Shown one piece after another: positions 9,798 to 19,870 of a stretch of 64,000 bases of DNA. The first letter of the stretch is position 1. Every line of letters begins with the position of its first letter. The translations under genes and the position numbers were made by a program. Location: NCBI RefSeq assembly GCF_963678635.1, contig NC_087063.1, forward strand, positions 32,376,599 to 32,440,598, in the 5' to 3' direction. This stretch comes from Symsagittifera roscoffensis. Taxonomy: Eukaryota > Xenacoelomorpha > Acoela > Convolutidae. The notes beneath the pieces were generated by a model. It did no database searches and was not told the origin of the DNA. It saw only the letters and a list, made by a program, of their open reading frames with translations.

Positions 9798-12039
9798 AAT
9801 TGTTCTTATAATATCCAGATCTCGAAGGAGGTTTCAACAAAAGATATTCTTTTGACTTGAGCCTCAACTCCTCTGGTGTTGGCGCATTGGTTGATAGTGG
9901 TGTGTACTGCGTTGCTAGCATTGTTCGAAGTTCATCATTCTTCACACCATCGATGAATTTCGAGGCTACTGCCAGGTTCATCCTTCTGTTTGACTCATCC
10001 GGTTGGCTGCGTCTTCTAAGCATCTCCAAATCGTCTAGAAAGTTGTCTATCGTCTCATCTTCTCGTTGCCTCCGTTTCTCGAAGCGCTTCATTGCTTGGT
10101 GCCCCTGCATCCCTGATCCGAAACGATTTAACAAGATTTCGAAGATTTTCTCAGCTGTATCTCGTTGATATTGCTTCTTTGCAATGACACAGTTCAGGGC
10201 TGTCCCCTCCAAGTTACTGGTAAGCGCACTGCATTCTTGTCTTTTCGATAAATCCTCTTTCTCGAAATGCAGTTTCATTACCTCTATCCAGTTATCAATA
10301 CAGCCATCAGATTCGTCTTTGTAGCATTTTGGTTTCTTAAAGACTCTTCTGGACTTCTCACTGCGTTCATTGGTTCTGGATAACCTCGTCAGGAATGTCT
10401 CCAAAGACCTGTTCAGGGGTTCAAAGGCTGTGGCCATTGCCGTAGCATCTCTCGAGTGCCCCGCTTGAGTATCATCGCACCTTGTTAAGTGCTCTGTATT
10501 CAGTGCATCCCTGCAATCCGAATCGCCGTGAGTGTTTCCCCCTTGGCCAACATGACTCCTCCCTGGGCTCGCATGTCTCCTGTTACCGGAATCACTTCTC
10601 CCAGTCGCATGTGTGCCTTGCGTCGGTCGTTTGTTAGAGGTCTTTCTGTTCCCCGTTGAACTTGCTCTACTGTTTGGGTCCCATGTTCTAGTATCCCTTG
10701 TAGCATAGCCTGATGAACTGCCCCTACCTCTAGTGGATCCATATGTCCTCCTCCTTTGATGGTCATTGAAGTTCACCTTCGGCTCCCTACTGGGACCTCC
10801 CGAGTTCGGTTCCCCTTCTTTTGGTCCACTTTTGCCTAGTAGCCCGTCCAACCTATCCATGATAGCCTGAGTTCGCCTCCCCATCATCGCATCTATCTTT
10901 GTGTCAAGAGTCCCAAGAGACTGCTCTTGCTGAAGTCCTAACTTCTCCATGTCGTCTCTTAAGCGTAACTCTCTCTGTTCCGCTTCTCTTGTCATCCGCG
11001 ACAAGTTCTTCGCTATGTGCTCGTTCGTTCTTTCCTTCAAGCGTTTTTCGCTTCTACCAACTTCTTGTCTCTTGCGGTTTATTTCTTCCCGCAGATTTTC
11101 TCTCTCGACGTGGACTGCCCTTTCTAGTTCACTCATTCTTATGGACATCTGTTCATTTTGTTCTCCTATACTGCCCAGTATGTTGTTCATGGCTTCTTCT
11201 AATGCTGCCCCGTTATCCACTTGTGGCGTCACTAGTGGTGGTGTCACCCTTTTGATCCCGGGTAGCTTCGTGCTGGTCGAGATTCGGGTTTTGATTCTCT
11301 GCCTCGACGTCTTTTCATTATCCATTTCAGGATCCGTCAATGCGTTGCCTGGCCCCTTGTTTCTAATCTCCCCAGTTGGCGTCTCTGAGTTTGTCATACT
11401 CGCAAAGCCTCTCGACTGGCCTGGTGTGTTTGCGTCTTTGCTTATCGTTCTCACCACACCAATTTTGTCCATGGTTCCAGTCTCTCTTTCGACGTATGCC
11501 TCATTCTCCTGGGTCGAACTATTGAGGCTGACTTGAGATCCAAAGTCCCCTTGCTCCTCTTCATCATCTTCCTCCTGGGATTCACCGTCGTTTCCTGCTC
11601 CTCCTCCCATGCTGAATGGAAAGATGTTTCCGAAGGTGTTCTTCATTCTTTCTGAGAATGATGATGACGTTGTTTGTTTCCCAGTTCCTCCTGCCATCAT
11701 AGTGTTGTCTGTCGGAGATCTTCTAGTTGCCGCTACTTCAGTTGAGATGTCGGACAGTTCCGACATCTCCTCTCGGTCCAGTGTCCCGGTGGAACTGGCA
11801 AAAACTTGGCCTTGTTCTACCGGAGTAGATTCACTCGCTAGCCTTGTGTTCCCTCTCCCGTCCGGCCCATACATTTCTTGATTCTCATGCATGGCCTGGT
11901 CCGGATGGACCTCCACTTCTAACATATCTTTTTGCTCTTCTGAGGACTTCTGACTCCTGGTTTCAACCATTCTGCCTGAAACCGTCTCCCCTTTGCCGGT
12001 CTGGGTTCGTGTGATCAGTTCCACAAAAGGTTCGGTCAT
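9739..12039 (-). CDS. Gag capsid polyprotein, element 1
   Basis: This is an open stretch of 766 residues, large for a Ty3/Gypsy gag. Residues 1-280 are acidic, Ser/Thr-rich and likely disordered, including an acidic run near residue 150. Residues ~285-400 are a charged coiled coil (heptad-like RMSELERAVHVERENLREEI). Residues ~410-530 are Gly/Ser/Arg-rich, with RG-type repeats that may bind RNA. Residues ~545-735 match the Retrotrans_gag capsid fold, with the hallmark GCIDNWIEVMKLHF and a helix-rich stretch to KFIDGVKNDELRTMLATQY. The knuckle follows in the next segment. Element 2 and the left-edge fragment hold diverged versions with the same coiled-coil-then-capsid order but a different N-terminus. 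The element is a fossil even though this segment is open. Confidence 0.88.
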   Translation of the reverse strand: MTEPFVELITRTQTGKGETVSGRMVETRSQKSSEEQKDMLEVEVHPDQAMHENQEMYGPDGRGNTRLASESTPVEQGQVFASSTGTLDREEMSELSDISTEVAATRRSPTDNTMMAGGTGKQTTSSSFSERMKNTFGNIFPFSMGGGAGNDGESQEEDDEEEQGDFGSQVSLNSSTQENEAYVERETGTMDKIGVVRTISKDANTPGQSRGFASMTNSETPTGEIRNKGPGNALTDPEMDNEKTSRQRIKTRISTSTKLPGIKRVTPPLVTPQVDNGAALEEAMNNILGSIGEQNEQMSIRMSELERAVHVERENLREEINRKRQEVGRSEKRLKERTNEHIAKNLSRMTREAEQRELRLRDDMEKLGLQQEQSLGTLDTKIDAMMGRRTQAIMDRLDGLLGKSGPKEGEPNSGGPSREPKVNFNDHQRRRTYGSTRGRGSSSGYATRDTRTWDPNSRASSTGNRKTSNKRPTQGTHATGRSDSGNRRHASPGRSHVGQGGNTHGDSDCRDALNTEHLTRCDDTQAGHSRDATAMATAFEPLNRSLETFLTRLSRTNERSEKSRRVFKKPKCYKDESDGCIDNWIEVMKLHFEKEDLSKRQECSALTSNLEGTALNCVIAKKQYQRDTAEKIFEILLNRFGSGMQGHQAMKRFEKRRQREDETIDNFLDDLEMLRRRSQPDESNRRMNLAVASKFIDGVKNDELRTMLATQYTPLSTNAPTPEELRLKSKEYLLLKPPSRSGYYKNNYGNFINGPANQGNNWYIEG

Positions 12040-12689
12040 TGCTTTTCTTTGCTTTTTTTAGGTATGAATTTCCTAGAGCTATTACCTCGTTTAGGTATCC
12101 TTGACTTGTCTAGACTCATTCTCAATTTATTACTTCTTGATGCCGATACACTCAATTCGATTGCTAGTGGCCTTCTAGTTTGACTATCGATAATAATAAC
12201 ACAACACAATAAATTCCAAAAATTTCTATTAAATAGTGACCACGAATCCTTGTATGCTATCACAGCACAGCGTATTCACAATTTATTCACAAAAATTGAT
12301 TATAGTCGTAAGATTGGAGAACTAGCACAGTATGATGATATCAGTCAATTTAAAAGATAGTGTATTCACTACCCAATTAAGCACAAATTGTTGATTTAAA
12401 ACCAGATATAACAAAATAAGAAGAATTTTATGAAAAACGTATGTGTATTGTACTTTTAGTCAGTCGCAGTACAATAGTCGAACTTGTTTTATAAAGAAAG
12501 AGCTTTCCCTGCTTGGTGCTGCACCAAACAGACAAAACTTTGAAGGCAGTAATTCTCTCAAGTGGGCGTCTATTGCACCCACCGAGTTTTGTGTTACCTA
12601 TTTGCCTTCGGACTGCCCGAGCTATTCCTACTAAAATCCTCAGGGCAGTCACTTTTCTCAAAAACGTTTTGGATTTCAATCCACACCAA
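12040..12689 (-). promoter_or_regulatory. 5' leader of element 1 with primer-binding-site candidate
   Basis: The leader is about 650 bp between the LTR and gag. At 12,671-12,688, immediately inside the LTR edge (one spacer base), the minus strand reads TGGTGTGGATTGAAATCC. It begins with the TGG expected of a tRNA primer-binding site; the tRNA could not be assigned. The rest is AT-rich. The part at 12,540-12,660 has a diverged, duplicated counterpart in element 2 (51,000-51,090 and 51,175-51,270). No gene is seen in it. Confidence 0.55.
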
Positions 12690-12886
12690 TGAGTTACACA
12701 CTCTTTTTTAATTTAGACTTAGTGTCGCGAATATCCGAGTTTCGACTTGTTTTGTTTTGGTCTAGTCTTTTTCCTAAAAGGCAAGTTACCAGTGCGTTCA
12801 CTGGTTCCTAGCCTGTCTCTTAATAACTTAACACCCCTCACTATTATCTTTTCTTCTGTTTACCTAAGTCCTCTAATAAAATAATA

Positions 12887-15531
12887 CCCCTCCGGATTGA
12901 CAAAAAAACAGTACCCCTACAGATTGGCAAAAATAGGACCCCTCCGGATCTGCAAAATTGAGACCCCTCCGGTTTGGGACCCCTCTGAGTTAGTAAATGT
13001 AAGACCCCTCCGGATTAGGACCCCTCCGGTTTCGTGAAAACAAGACCCCTCCGGAGTGGGATCCCTCCGAATCAGCAGAGAAAAAAATATGTTTTGACCC
13101 TTCCGGTTTTGTCAAATTAGCTTTTCTGAGACTTCCATGATTTTCAACCTATACCCCTCCAGATACGCTCTCCGATGCTATTATGTTTTTTGTATCAACT
13201 AGGAGGGGTATGTGGTCCTTCCCTAGACCCTTCCGGATTGAAGTTAAGCCTCTTATTTGACAATTCACGCTAACGGTGAAGGGTCTTATCGCTAGCCTAA
13301 TTCTGGCTATATCAAGGTTTTCTGGTGCCTTAATCCTTCCCTATTCCTCTAGAACGGCGTAAAATGGTAGGTGTGTAAGGGCTTTCCAAAAAAAATTATA
13401 AAACGTGAGGGGTCTAACCTCCCGTATTGGTGAATTTGCTAAAAACAATCTCAAAAGATTTTCACGCTTATTTTTTTGAAAAACTTTTGTTCCTATCAGT
13501 AAGCTCAGCTTATTTCTGATCTATTGGTACCAAGATCAACTGGATCTGTCTAGTAGTTCCAAAGTTATTAACCAAAACGTCTTTTTTCCAAAGCCAAGAA
13601 ATTTCTCTCTTATAGGTTCCGCCTAACTTTTTCCGCAATTCTGTTCTTTTCGACCTAAAAGTTATTGATCCGAGCTCAAAAGGCCTATACTCTTCTGGTT
13701 CAATACAAAAGACCCGATTTAAAACGCTTTAGTTGAAAAAATTTGCGAAAAACTATGCTACCTAGACCCCTCCGGATTGATGAATCCACTGAATCAAACA
13801 CGTTAAGTTCGATTTCTCTGTAACCCGGAAGGCTTTTGGGAAGCGGGTTTTAGAATCTGTAGATTCACCAACGGACGTTGTCCGAACAACTATTTTTACT
13901 GTCCTAACTCAAAAAATTTCAAAAAAATTTCTGAATTTATAAGGTTCCAATTTCTTAAAAATCACGAAAATTCGGTTTTTGGTACCAAAATAGTTCCAAC
14001 CACTTCCGAACTAAACTTAACCGGTTCCACCTAATATAGTAGTGCAATTACGATGTAACGCACTAATTTAGCGCTTTTTTTCGTTTCAAAAAAATATCGA
14101 TATGTCAAAAATCGCGATTTGTGGGGGGATCAAAGTATCGCTATTTTGACCCTAAAAACCGGTCTATTTTCTTTGTTTTTTTCACTGAAAAACGATTCAG
14201 GAGTATTAATATGGGCTATATAAGTAATAATATTAAAATAATAGACCCCTCCTGGTTTGTTCAATATCCGAATTAGGGTGCTTAACTCAGATATTCGCAG
14301 TTCGGTGAAGGGTCACTACAGTGCAGCACTGTCGAGCCCCCCACAGATTACTATCTAACTTTTAGTACCAAAAGGGATACAAAACTTGTTTACGATACCC
14401 AACAGTCGATTTTTGTTGTCGTTGAGCCCCTTCTTGTCGCTCCTTGTACTGCTTGCCGGATCAGTCTTCTCCCAAGACCCCTCCGGATTGAGCGCAAATC
14501 AGCTGACCCTTCCGGATTGAGCGCAAGTTAGCATTAACGTGCTTAAATACTCAAACAACCCTACAGTACAAGCCTTACAAACGGGCTACAAAAACGACCG
14601 TAACGATCGTGACTGATATAAAAGCATGTAACAACAATATATCTATCAACAACAAACGGGAGGGTCGGATCACATCTTGTCTGGGAAGATGATTTCTACT
14701 GATTTTTTTTTTTTTACTTTTTTTTTACTGTTTTTGGTTTTTTCGGTTATTTTTTATATGTTTTTTGTTTTTAATATATCTTTAAGTGTTTTTCGTCACA
14801 AACCTCTCAGGGAACGAGGGGATGACCGATCCCCCACCCTTCCTGGTTCGTGAATTTTCGGTCTTAACTAGGTTAAAAAGCTATTCACGGTAATCCGGAA
14901 GGCTTCCGCCTTCCGAACTACCCTTCCGCCCCGGCGATTTTAGCCTACTAAGGGCGTTAATGTGAGCATTCGATCGGAGCAGAATGCTCGTTAACGGTTC
15001 TGCCGGTCATGATGTTAAAAAAGAATAACACCCAGGAGCGCCATAAAAACATCTATGTAACATTCGCCCGGAAGATACATATCGACGGAAAATAAAGCTA
15101 GGTTCTAAGACGACTGGCCAACGTCTAAACAGAGCTCTACATGCTTTTCACCGTCTCTACCAAGCCAGTTCTTTTGGTGGTCTTTTCAACATCGGGTCGA
15201 CAAAATCGTTACTGTTCTCCGGCTTCGACCAGAACGCTCAAATTAACTTAATTACATGCAAAATAGTGAGCTCATGACTGGGTCTCAGTATCACCAGACC
15301 ACGAGGTCACTCCTAAAAACAGGGCTACTACTACTTATCATATACTATTGTTTTTGTTCAGTAGATAAAAATCATCATCTCCATCGAAGATGGATCAACC
15401 CTTTCCCTCAACTCCTAGCTTCTCATCCTTACAAAATGAATTCAAATGTTAATTAAATTCAACTCAGGACATAATAGGGAAGCTAAAAGTTTGTATAAAA
15501 TGCTATGAATTTCAGTCCAGAGACCCCTCCG
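12887..15531. repeat. Dispersed CCCTCCGG motif array in the subfamily A LTR
   Basis: About 17 copies of a 12-14 base word close to ACCCCTCCGGATTG occur on the plus strand. They are dense at 12,887-13,240 (about a dozen, spacing 13-60 bases) and scattered after that (13,765, 14,244, 14,479, 14,505, 15,521). The core TCCGGA is self-complementary. In the subfamily B LTR (51,440-52,060) the reverse-complement form dominates the plus strand instead. Confidence 0.75.
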
Positions 15532-15645
15532 GATTCTTGAATCCGGGGAAATAAGACCTCTATTTTCCTTCCGGAAGGCTGTCTTCCACCCTTCACCGTT
15601 GTTCGCAACGGCCTTGCAACTATTGTAGCGGCACAATAGTTGCAA
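15529..15645. other. Hairpin cluster, LTR unit 1
   Basis: Four self-complementary sites lie in 117 bases: CCGGATTCTTGAATCCGG (15,529-15,546), the palindrome CCTTCCGGAAGG (15,567-15,578), CCGTTG-TTCG-CAACGG (15,596-15,611), and a perfect 13-bp stem TTGCAACTATTGT with loop AGCGGC (15,614-15,645). The same four recur in unit 2 with base changes that mostly keep pairing. Element RNA is minus-strand, so the loops read as complements there. Confidence 0.8.
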
Positions 15646-16956
15646 CTCCGAACGGTCTCTGCTATTTCAGCTTGTCTCTAATTCCGATTCTAAGTTTTTC
15701 CGTTGTTATTGTCGCAACTACTGTTTTTGTTGTGTTCTCTTTCGGTTTTTCTGCCAAAATTTCGAAAATTTAAAAAATTGAAATACCAGAATATTCTAGC
15801 CTTCACAGTTTGGCTAATTGTTCCAATAACACTGCTAATCCTTCAAAACTGCTAATTCGCAATGTTAGCTGCTAAAATTTCGAATCTGCATTTTTGTCCA
15901 TTCTGGTCGAATGTCACAACTCATGCATCAAAAAAAACTTCAAAAATTGAAAAAATTGTCCAGTTTCATTCAGTGCATTCAAGATGTAAAAATATCAAAT
16001 AATACAAATACACATCTGAGTTTACTGAATAAATAATTAGTTTCATTTGAGTTTATATCGGGCTCAAATAGTTCTGGTGGTTTCTTAACGTTATATTCAT
16101 CAAACTTGGGTCCTGCAAAAAGAATTGCTTCAAGTCAAGGTTTTCAAATATTAAATTTTATCAAACTTGATTGGTTTGTTATCAACATTTGTGCGAACCG
16201 AATTTCCGTCCATGCAACTTTAAACTTTTTGAAATTAGGCATCAGATTTTATACAATGAATCCAAAACTATCATGATGAGTGATTTTAATGCACTCAGTC
16301 ATAACGATATTGATATTTTCTCAAAACCTAATGTAACTTTCGCCCATACACTACATAGTGAAGGAGCGTAGAAAAAGCACCTATTGACGACGGGCAGGCT
16401 TCAGTCACCTTAGTTCTACTCGTTTTTCACCGTCTAGACCTAGCCAGTGAGGTTTCTGGTCTGTTTAGGGCTAACTAAAAAGTTACCATTATTAGGCCTG
16501 TAACATTCGCCTGGAAGTACATATCGACGGAAAATAAAGCTAAGCTATAAAACGACTGGCCAGCGTCTAAACAAAGCTCTACATGCTTTTCACCGTCTCT
16601 ACCAAAGCAAGTGCTTTCGGTGGCTTTAAAAACTTTACTGTTCTCCGGCTTCGACCAGAACGCTCAAATTAACTTAATCACATGCAAAAATAGTGAGCTC
16701 ATGGCTGGGTCTCAGTATCCCCAGACCACGAGGTCACTCCTAAAAACAGGGCTACTACTATTTATTATATTACTGTTGTTTTTGTTCAGTAGATGAAAAT
16801 CCTCATCTCTATCGAAGATGGATCAACCCTTTCCGTCAACTCCTAGCTTCTCATTATCAGAAAATGAATCGAGATGTTATTTAAATTCAATTCAGGACAT
16901 AACCAGGAAGCTAAAAGTTAGTTTTTATCAATTCGAGTTCAGGTTTCGAGAACCCT

Positions 16957-17082
16957 CCGGATTCCTGAATCTGGGTAAGTAACATTCTTATTTCCTTTCC
17001 GGAAGGCTGGACTCACTGTTCCAACACCCTTCACCGTTGGCGTGAATGGCTCTGTAACGATTGTTGCGACACAATCGTTACA
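16957..17082. other. Hairpin cluster, LTR unit 2
   Basis: This is the counterpart of 15,529-15,645. The sites are at 16,957-16,974 (one wobble pair), 16,995-17,006 (one wobble pair), 17,034-17,049 (shortened, one wobble pair) and a perfect 12-bp stem TGTAACGATTGT with loop TGCGAC (17,053-17,082). Against unit 1 the long stem shows two double changes (C-G to T-A and T-A to G-C) that keep pairing. Confidence 0.8.
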
Positions 17083-17185
17083 ACTGGAGCGGTCTCTGCT
17101 AATACTCTGTCGACGTTCGTTATTTCTTTCGTACTAGTTTTCACTATCACTATCGTTGTTCTGTTTATCTTCTGATTTTCTTTTT

Positions 17186-17224
17186 AAAATGGCCGTTTCG
17201 ACATTTCTCGGAAGTGTGACGTCA
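17186..17224 (-). promoter_or_regulatory. CRE-ETS-YY1-like site cluster in the LTR
   Basis: The plus strand shows AAAATGGCCG (17,186-17,195, YY1-like), CGGAAGTG (17,209-17,216, ETS-like) and the palindrome TGACGTCA (17,217-17,224, CRE). In the element's direction this reads CRE, ETS, then GGCCATTTT, which resembles a YY1 initiator. The same three sites with the same spacing recur at 30,781-30,819 and 32,094-32,132. Function is inferred from motif likeness only. Confidence 0.5.
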
Positions 17225-17514
17225 CAAATCGATTTTTTTTTTTTTTAAAATTCCAGAATCTTCTGACCTTCACAGTTTGTCTAATCGTTCAAATAACGTC
17301 GCTAATCTACTAAAGATGCCAATTCTCAAAGTCAGCGGCCACGAGTTTGAAATTGCACTTATGTCCATTTTGGTCGAATGTCACATACTCCCCGGACAGC
17401 CCGGTCAATGTCCCCATTGAATCTCGTAGTCTTCGTAAAATTGGTACAGTGCCATCGAACAGAATTTACAAACTGCACGAAACCACTTTTATCCACGCCA
17501 TATCGACTCACTGC

Positions 17515-17527
17515 AGAATATAAATGG
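17515..17527 (-). promoter_or_regulatory. TATA-like site in the LTR
   Basis: ATATAAATGGC on the plus strand gives GCCATTTATAT on the minus strand, about 290 bases inside the LTR's 5' edge. Counterparts lie near 30,451, 31,763 and 33,078 (CATAAATAG or CATAAATGG). If used, U3 would be short and R-U5 nearly 5 kb. It is a candidate only. Confidence 0.35.
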
Positions 17528-17811
17528 CATCGTACTACACTACTATAGCCTTTCAATATCTTTCACTAATCTGCACTTTCGAGGATATGACTTAAAGTAA
17601 AACATTTTTTCTGATTTCTAATGTCAATGCCCTGATTTAAAACTTTTTCTAAGGTTTCTAAGGTTTTAAAAAGTGTTAGTTTGCAGGACAGTCCTGCCAA
17701 CCAACAAGCTAAAATTATCCTACTATGCATCTTCCCTTCGGAAATTTAGTTGTTGGTCCTGAATATTAAAACTAAGGAACTCTGTGGTTAGAAAGAATAA
17801 TGAATTAATCT

Positions 17812-18223
17812 CCCTCTTCAAGAGATTACCCAAGCCTTTCATGTCACCACAAAGTGATCAATCATCCTAGTCGATTAAAAACAGTCATGCAGGCTGTAAT
17901 ATTTAAATATACTCTTCACTCAAGCCTTTCTAAATAAATAGTAAGTGTCTCCAAAGCCACTAACTAAAATCAAAATGCATTTTTATAAATGCAAAAAAAT
18001 CTTTAACGCTCAAAACTCAATCAAATGTTTTCTTTCAGTTTCAATTACAACTTGGCTGCTTCGTTTCTCATTTGAGTTTTTTGTCAACTACAAAACATTT
18101 CTGAGTTTTGACTTCTTTTCTTTGATCATTTCTTTGGTTCTTCTTTTTTCGTCGTTTAGAAGTTCTAAAACTTCTAATTTCTTCTAATTTCTTTCTTTTT
18201 GCATCTTGTTCTTGGGCCATTTG
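17812..18223 (-). other. 3' untranslated region and polypurine tract, element 3
   Basis: The pyrimidine-rich CCCTCTTC on the plus strand at 17,812 is a polypurine tract (GAAGAGGG) on the element strand, directly at the LTR edge. It matches CCCTCCTC at 33,360. The remaining ~400 bases are AT-rich with no gene. Confidence 0.55.
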
Positions 18224-19870
18224 TCAATGTTCCATCTCCTCCTCGTGCGACATTGACTCTGCAATTTCAGTCTCTGTGTCTTGCAACACGTCGGTGGCCA
18301 TCCTGACGCTGTTGGAAGCAGTCCTCCAACACTTCTGCTCTTCTACTCTCTGTTTACAACAAGGTAGGAGATCAACGTTAGATTCTTTGTTTCGGCAGAA
18401 GCTGTTGTGGAGGCAAAACGTCACGTTTCTCTCCAAACCTTCCTTCAACATCTCTGCCTTCTCCCTTCCATTACATTCCCTCGTCCTGGAAGTTCTCTTT
18501 ACTGCGTTGATCACTGCATTCCGATGAGTTACAAAAGCTCGCTTGAAAGCTCCTGCTCCAATGTCCAGCTGATACGCACTGTACACTCTGCTGTGCTTCA
18601 ACATATAATTCTTAGCATATTCGTACAATCATGCAGTCCTGTTGGCTCTAAACCATAACATCAGACGTCTCTTGGCCCATATTTTTTTCACTTCCATCGG
18701 AATGTTCAAGATTTGCATATTGTCTCAAAAAGATTCAAATCTTTTAGACAATCCAATTTCTGCAATTGTTCTCTTGTTGGCGCCTCCTGTCTATTGTTCT
18801 CCTTCACATGAGCTTCCAGCCATCGTATCGCCATCATAACGCCCACTATCACTATCATTATGGGCCGTGATGAGTCTGGTAAACCCATGGAGAGCAGCTC
18901 TCTACAGTCCCAGATCAACTCTAGATTACTACGCCCGGGGTACCACCATGTTTGCAACAAGCAATGGCAGGGAAACTCATCATGTGTTGGCATGATGCTC
19001 CTCCAATTACGCTTTCCCGAAGCTTCCAGTAGTGGTTCCACTTCCATCATCACTCGTTGGACTTCATCATTCTCATCTACTGCATTGTAATCCGTGACTG
19101 TTGATCCTTTCTGCTTCTGTCTTTCAAAGTAACTGAAGTTCCCACTGGCGTATCCCATGAACTTCCTTCCCAGTATCAACTCTAACTCCTCTTTAGTTCT
19201 CTCTGGAACTGCTGAGAACATTTTGCACAGTAACTCATAAGACTTTTCTGACACTCTCGCTAGTCTTACGCATTTTGGCATTAAGGCTTGATCCACGCAT
19301 TAAGGCTTGATCCACGATCGTTCTCGTACTTTTCACATCCACAGCTACGAAATGCACCGGGTATCTGCTCTTGCACATTGGAGCTAATGTCGATCCCACC
19401 AAATATCGCGCTCCCGACGGTCTGCGATTTGTCTCACTGTGGCGGATGTTCATTTCCGCCTCGATCGCTTCCCTCCACCTTCCTATGTGTTTTTGCTCAG
19501 TCTGCTGGTAACACTTCCACACTGATGTCCGTGACCATCTCATGCTTTTGTTCTAGATTCAAAAGTGACTCTAAAGAACTAAACATGCTGTAGAATCCTA
19601 GTGCAGTCACTAGATTCACCTCGGTTCCTCCATGGCAATCTGCAATTAGTTCCTTTTCTGTTTTGCCTTCATCACATTGTTCCCAAACAAAATCATCAAC
19701 TGCTTGTGTTGTTTCTCCAGGGTCTTCACGCAATCCAGACCTCCACAGACGTGACCTTCTAGTCCACAGATTTCTGCCAGACAGCTACCAGGTTCGACCC
19801 AGTCCCCTGGTCCCCAGCCAGGCAACTCTACCTTATCTTCTCCGTTGCTCTTAGAGGCTGTCGTCATCAC
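18224..19870 (-). pseudogene. ORF-B C-terminal third, element 3
   Basis: This is the end of the second coding block. Visible conserved pieces, each matched in element 2 (33,630-35,054), are: a helix-rich part with FPCHCLLQTWWYPGRSNLEL and the hydrophobic strand IMIVIVGVMMAIRWLEAHV (18,706-19,296; element 2 has CHCLVQTFWYPKRVNL and MLVVSAMPALRWLEAK); and a final domain (18,224-18,628) with the cysteine signature CLHNSFC followed by VDLLPCCKQR, kept exactly in element 2. The hydrophobic strand is short and not clearly membrane-spanning. No family was recognised. The region is broken in several places. Confidence 0.6.

Larger units (their letters stand above)
15059..17390. repeat. Two direct-repeat units of about 1.44 kb period in the LTR
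   Basis: The segment starting AACATTCGCCCGGAAG at 15,059 recurs at 16,502 (offset 1,443). Both units then run through the same landmarks: the GACTGGCCA-ACGTCTAAAC run, the TGGGTCTCAGTAT run, a hairpin cluster, GGTCTCTGCTA, and a TTCACAGTTTG-like end. Identity is moderate, so this duplication is older than the one at 30,025-33,359. The piece between the units (about 15,930-16,500) contains the GAGCGTAGAAAAAGCACC block also found near 53,700. Confidence 0.8.
1296..17811 (-). mobile_element. Giant Ty3/Gypsy element 1 (subfamily A), 3' end missing
   Basis: Element 1 is the best preserved copy for gag and pol. On the minus strand it has LTR (12,690-17,811), leader, gag, zinc knuckle, protease, reverse transcriptase, RNase H, linker, integrase, macro domain, spacer, and the first part of ORF-B, where it is cut at about 1,295. 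The order PR-RT-RH-IN and the DTG, YVDD and DDE motifs place it in Ty3/Gypsy (Metaviridae). It is broken in roughly ten places and is a fossil. Coding identity with element 3 over integrase and macro domain is high by eye, and clearly higher than with element 2. The LTR seems to be shared with element 3 on its right. No second LTR is left, so no LTR-pair age can be given; its state suggests moderate age. Confidence 0.85.
12690..17811 (-). repeat. Giant LTR (about 5.1 kb) between elements 1 and 3
   Basis: It acts as 5' LTR for element 1 and as 3' LTR for element 3. The left edge TGAGTTACACAC (12,690) follows the primer-binding-site candidate. The right edge is set by homology to 33,359, where ACTCA is followed by a pyrimidine tract (polypurine tract on the minus strand). 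TGAGT and ACTCA form short inverted termini; the right terminus here has drifted. Inside are an array of CCCTCCGG motifs (12,887-15,531), a homopolymer-T rich part near 14,700-14,790, and two direct-repeat units (about 15,059-15,930 and 16,502-17,390). At 5.1 kb it is several times longer than usual Ty3/Gypsy LTRs. It has no convincing gene. Confidence 0.72.

Noticed and set aside
12428-12679. Minus-strand open frame of 83 residues in the element 1 leader
   Set aside because: It overlaps the primer-binding-site candidate and has no counterpart frame in element 2.
14690-14790. T-rich run as a possible transcription terminator or polyadenylation tail
   Set aside because: Orientation and context are ambiguous. 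The homologous place in the subfamily B LTR (53,280-53,350) is only loosely T-rich and carries no clear signal.
18706-19296. Possible transmembrane segment in ORF-B (IMIVIVGVMMAIRWLEAHV), which would suggest an envelope protein
   Set aside because: The counterpart in element 2 (MLVVSAMPALRWLEAK) is shorter and more polar. No signal peptide, furin-type site or fusion-peptide pattern was seen, so a buried beta strand is likelier.
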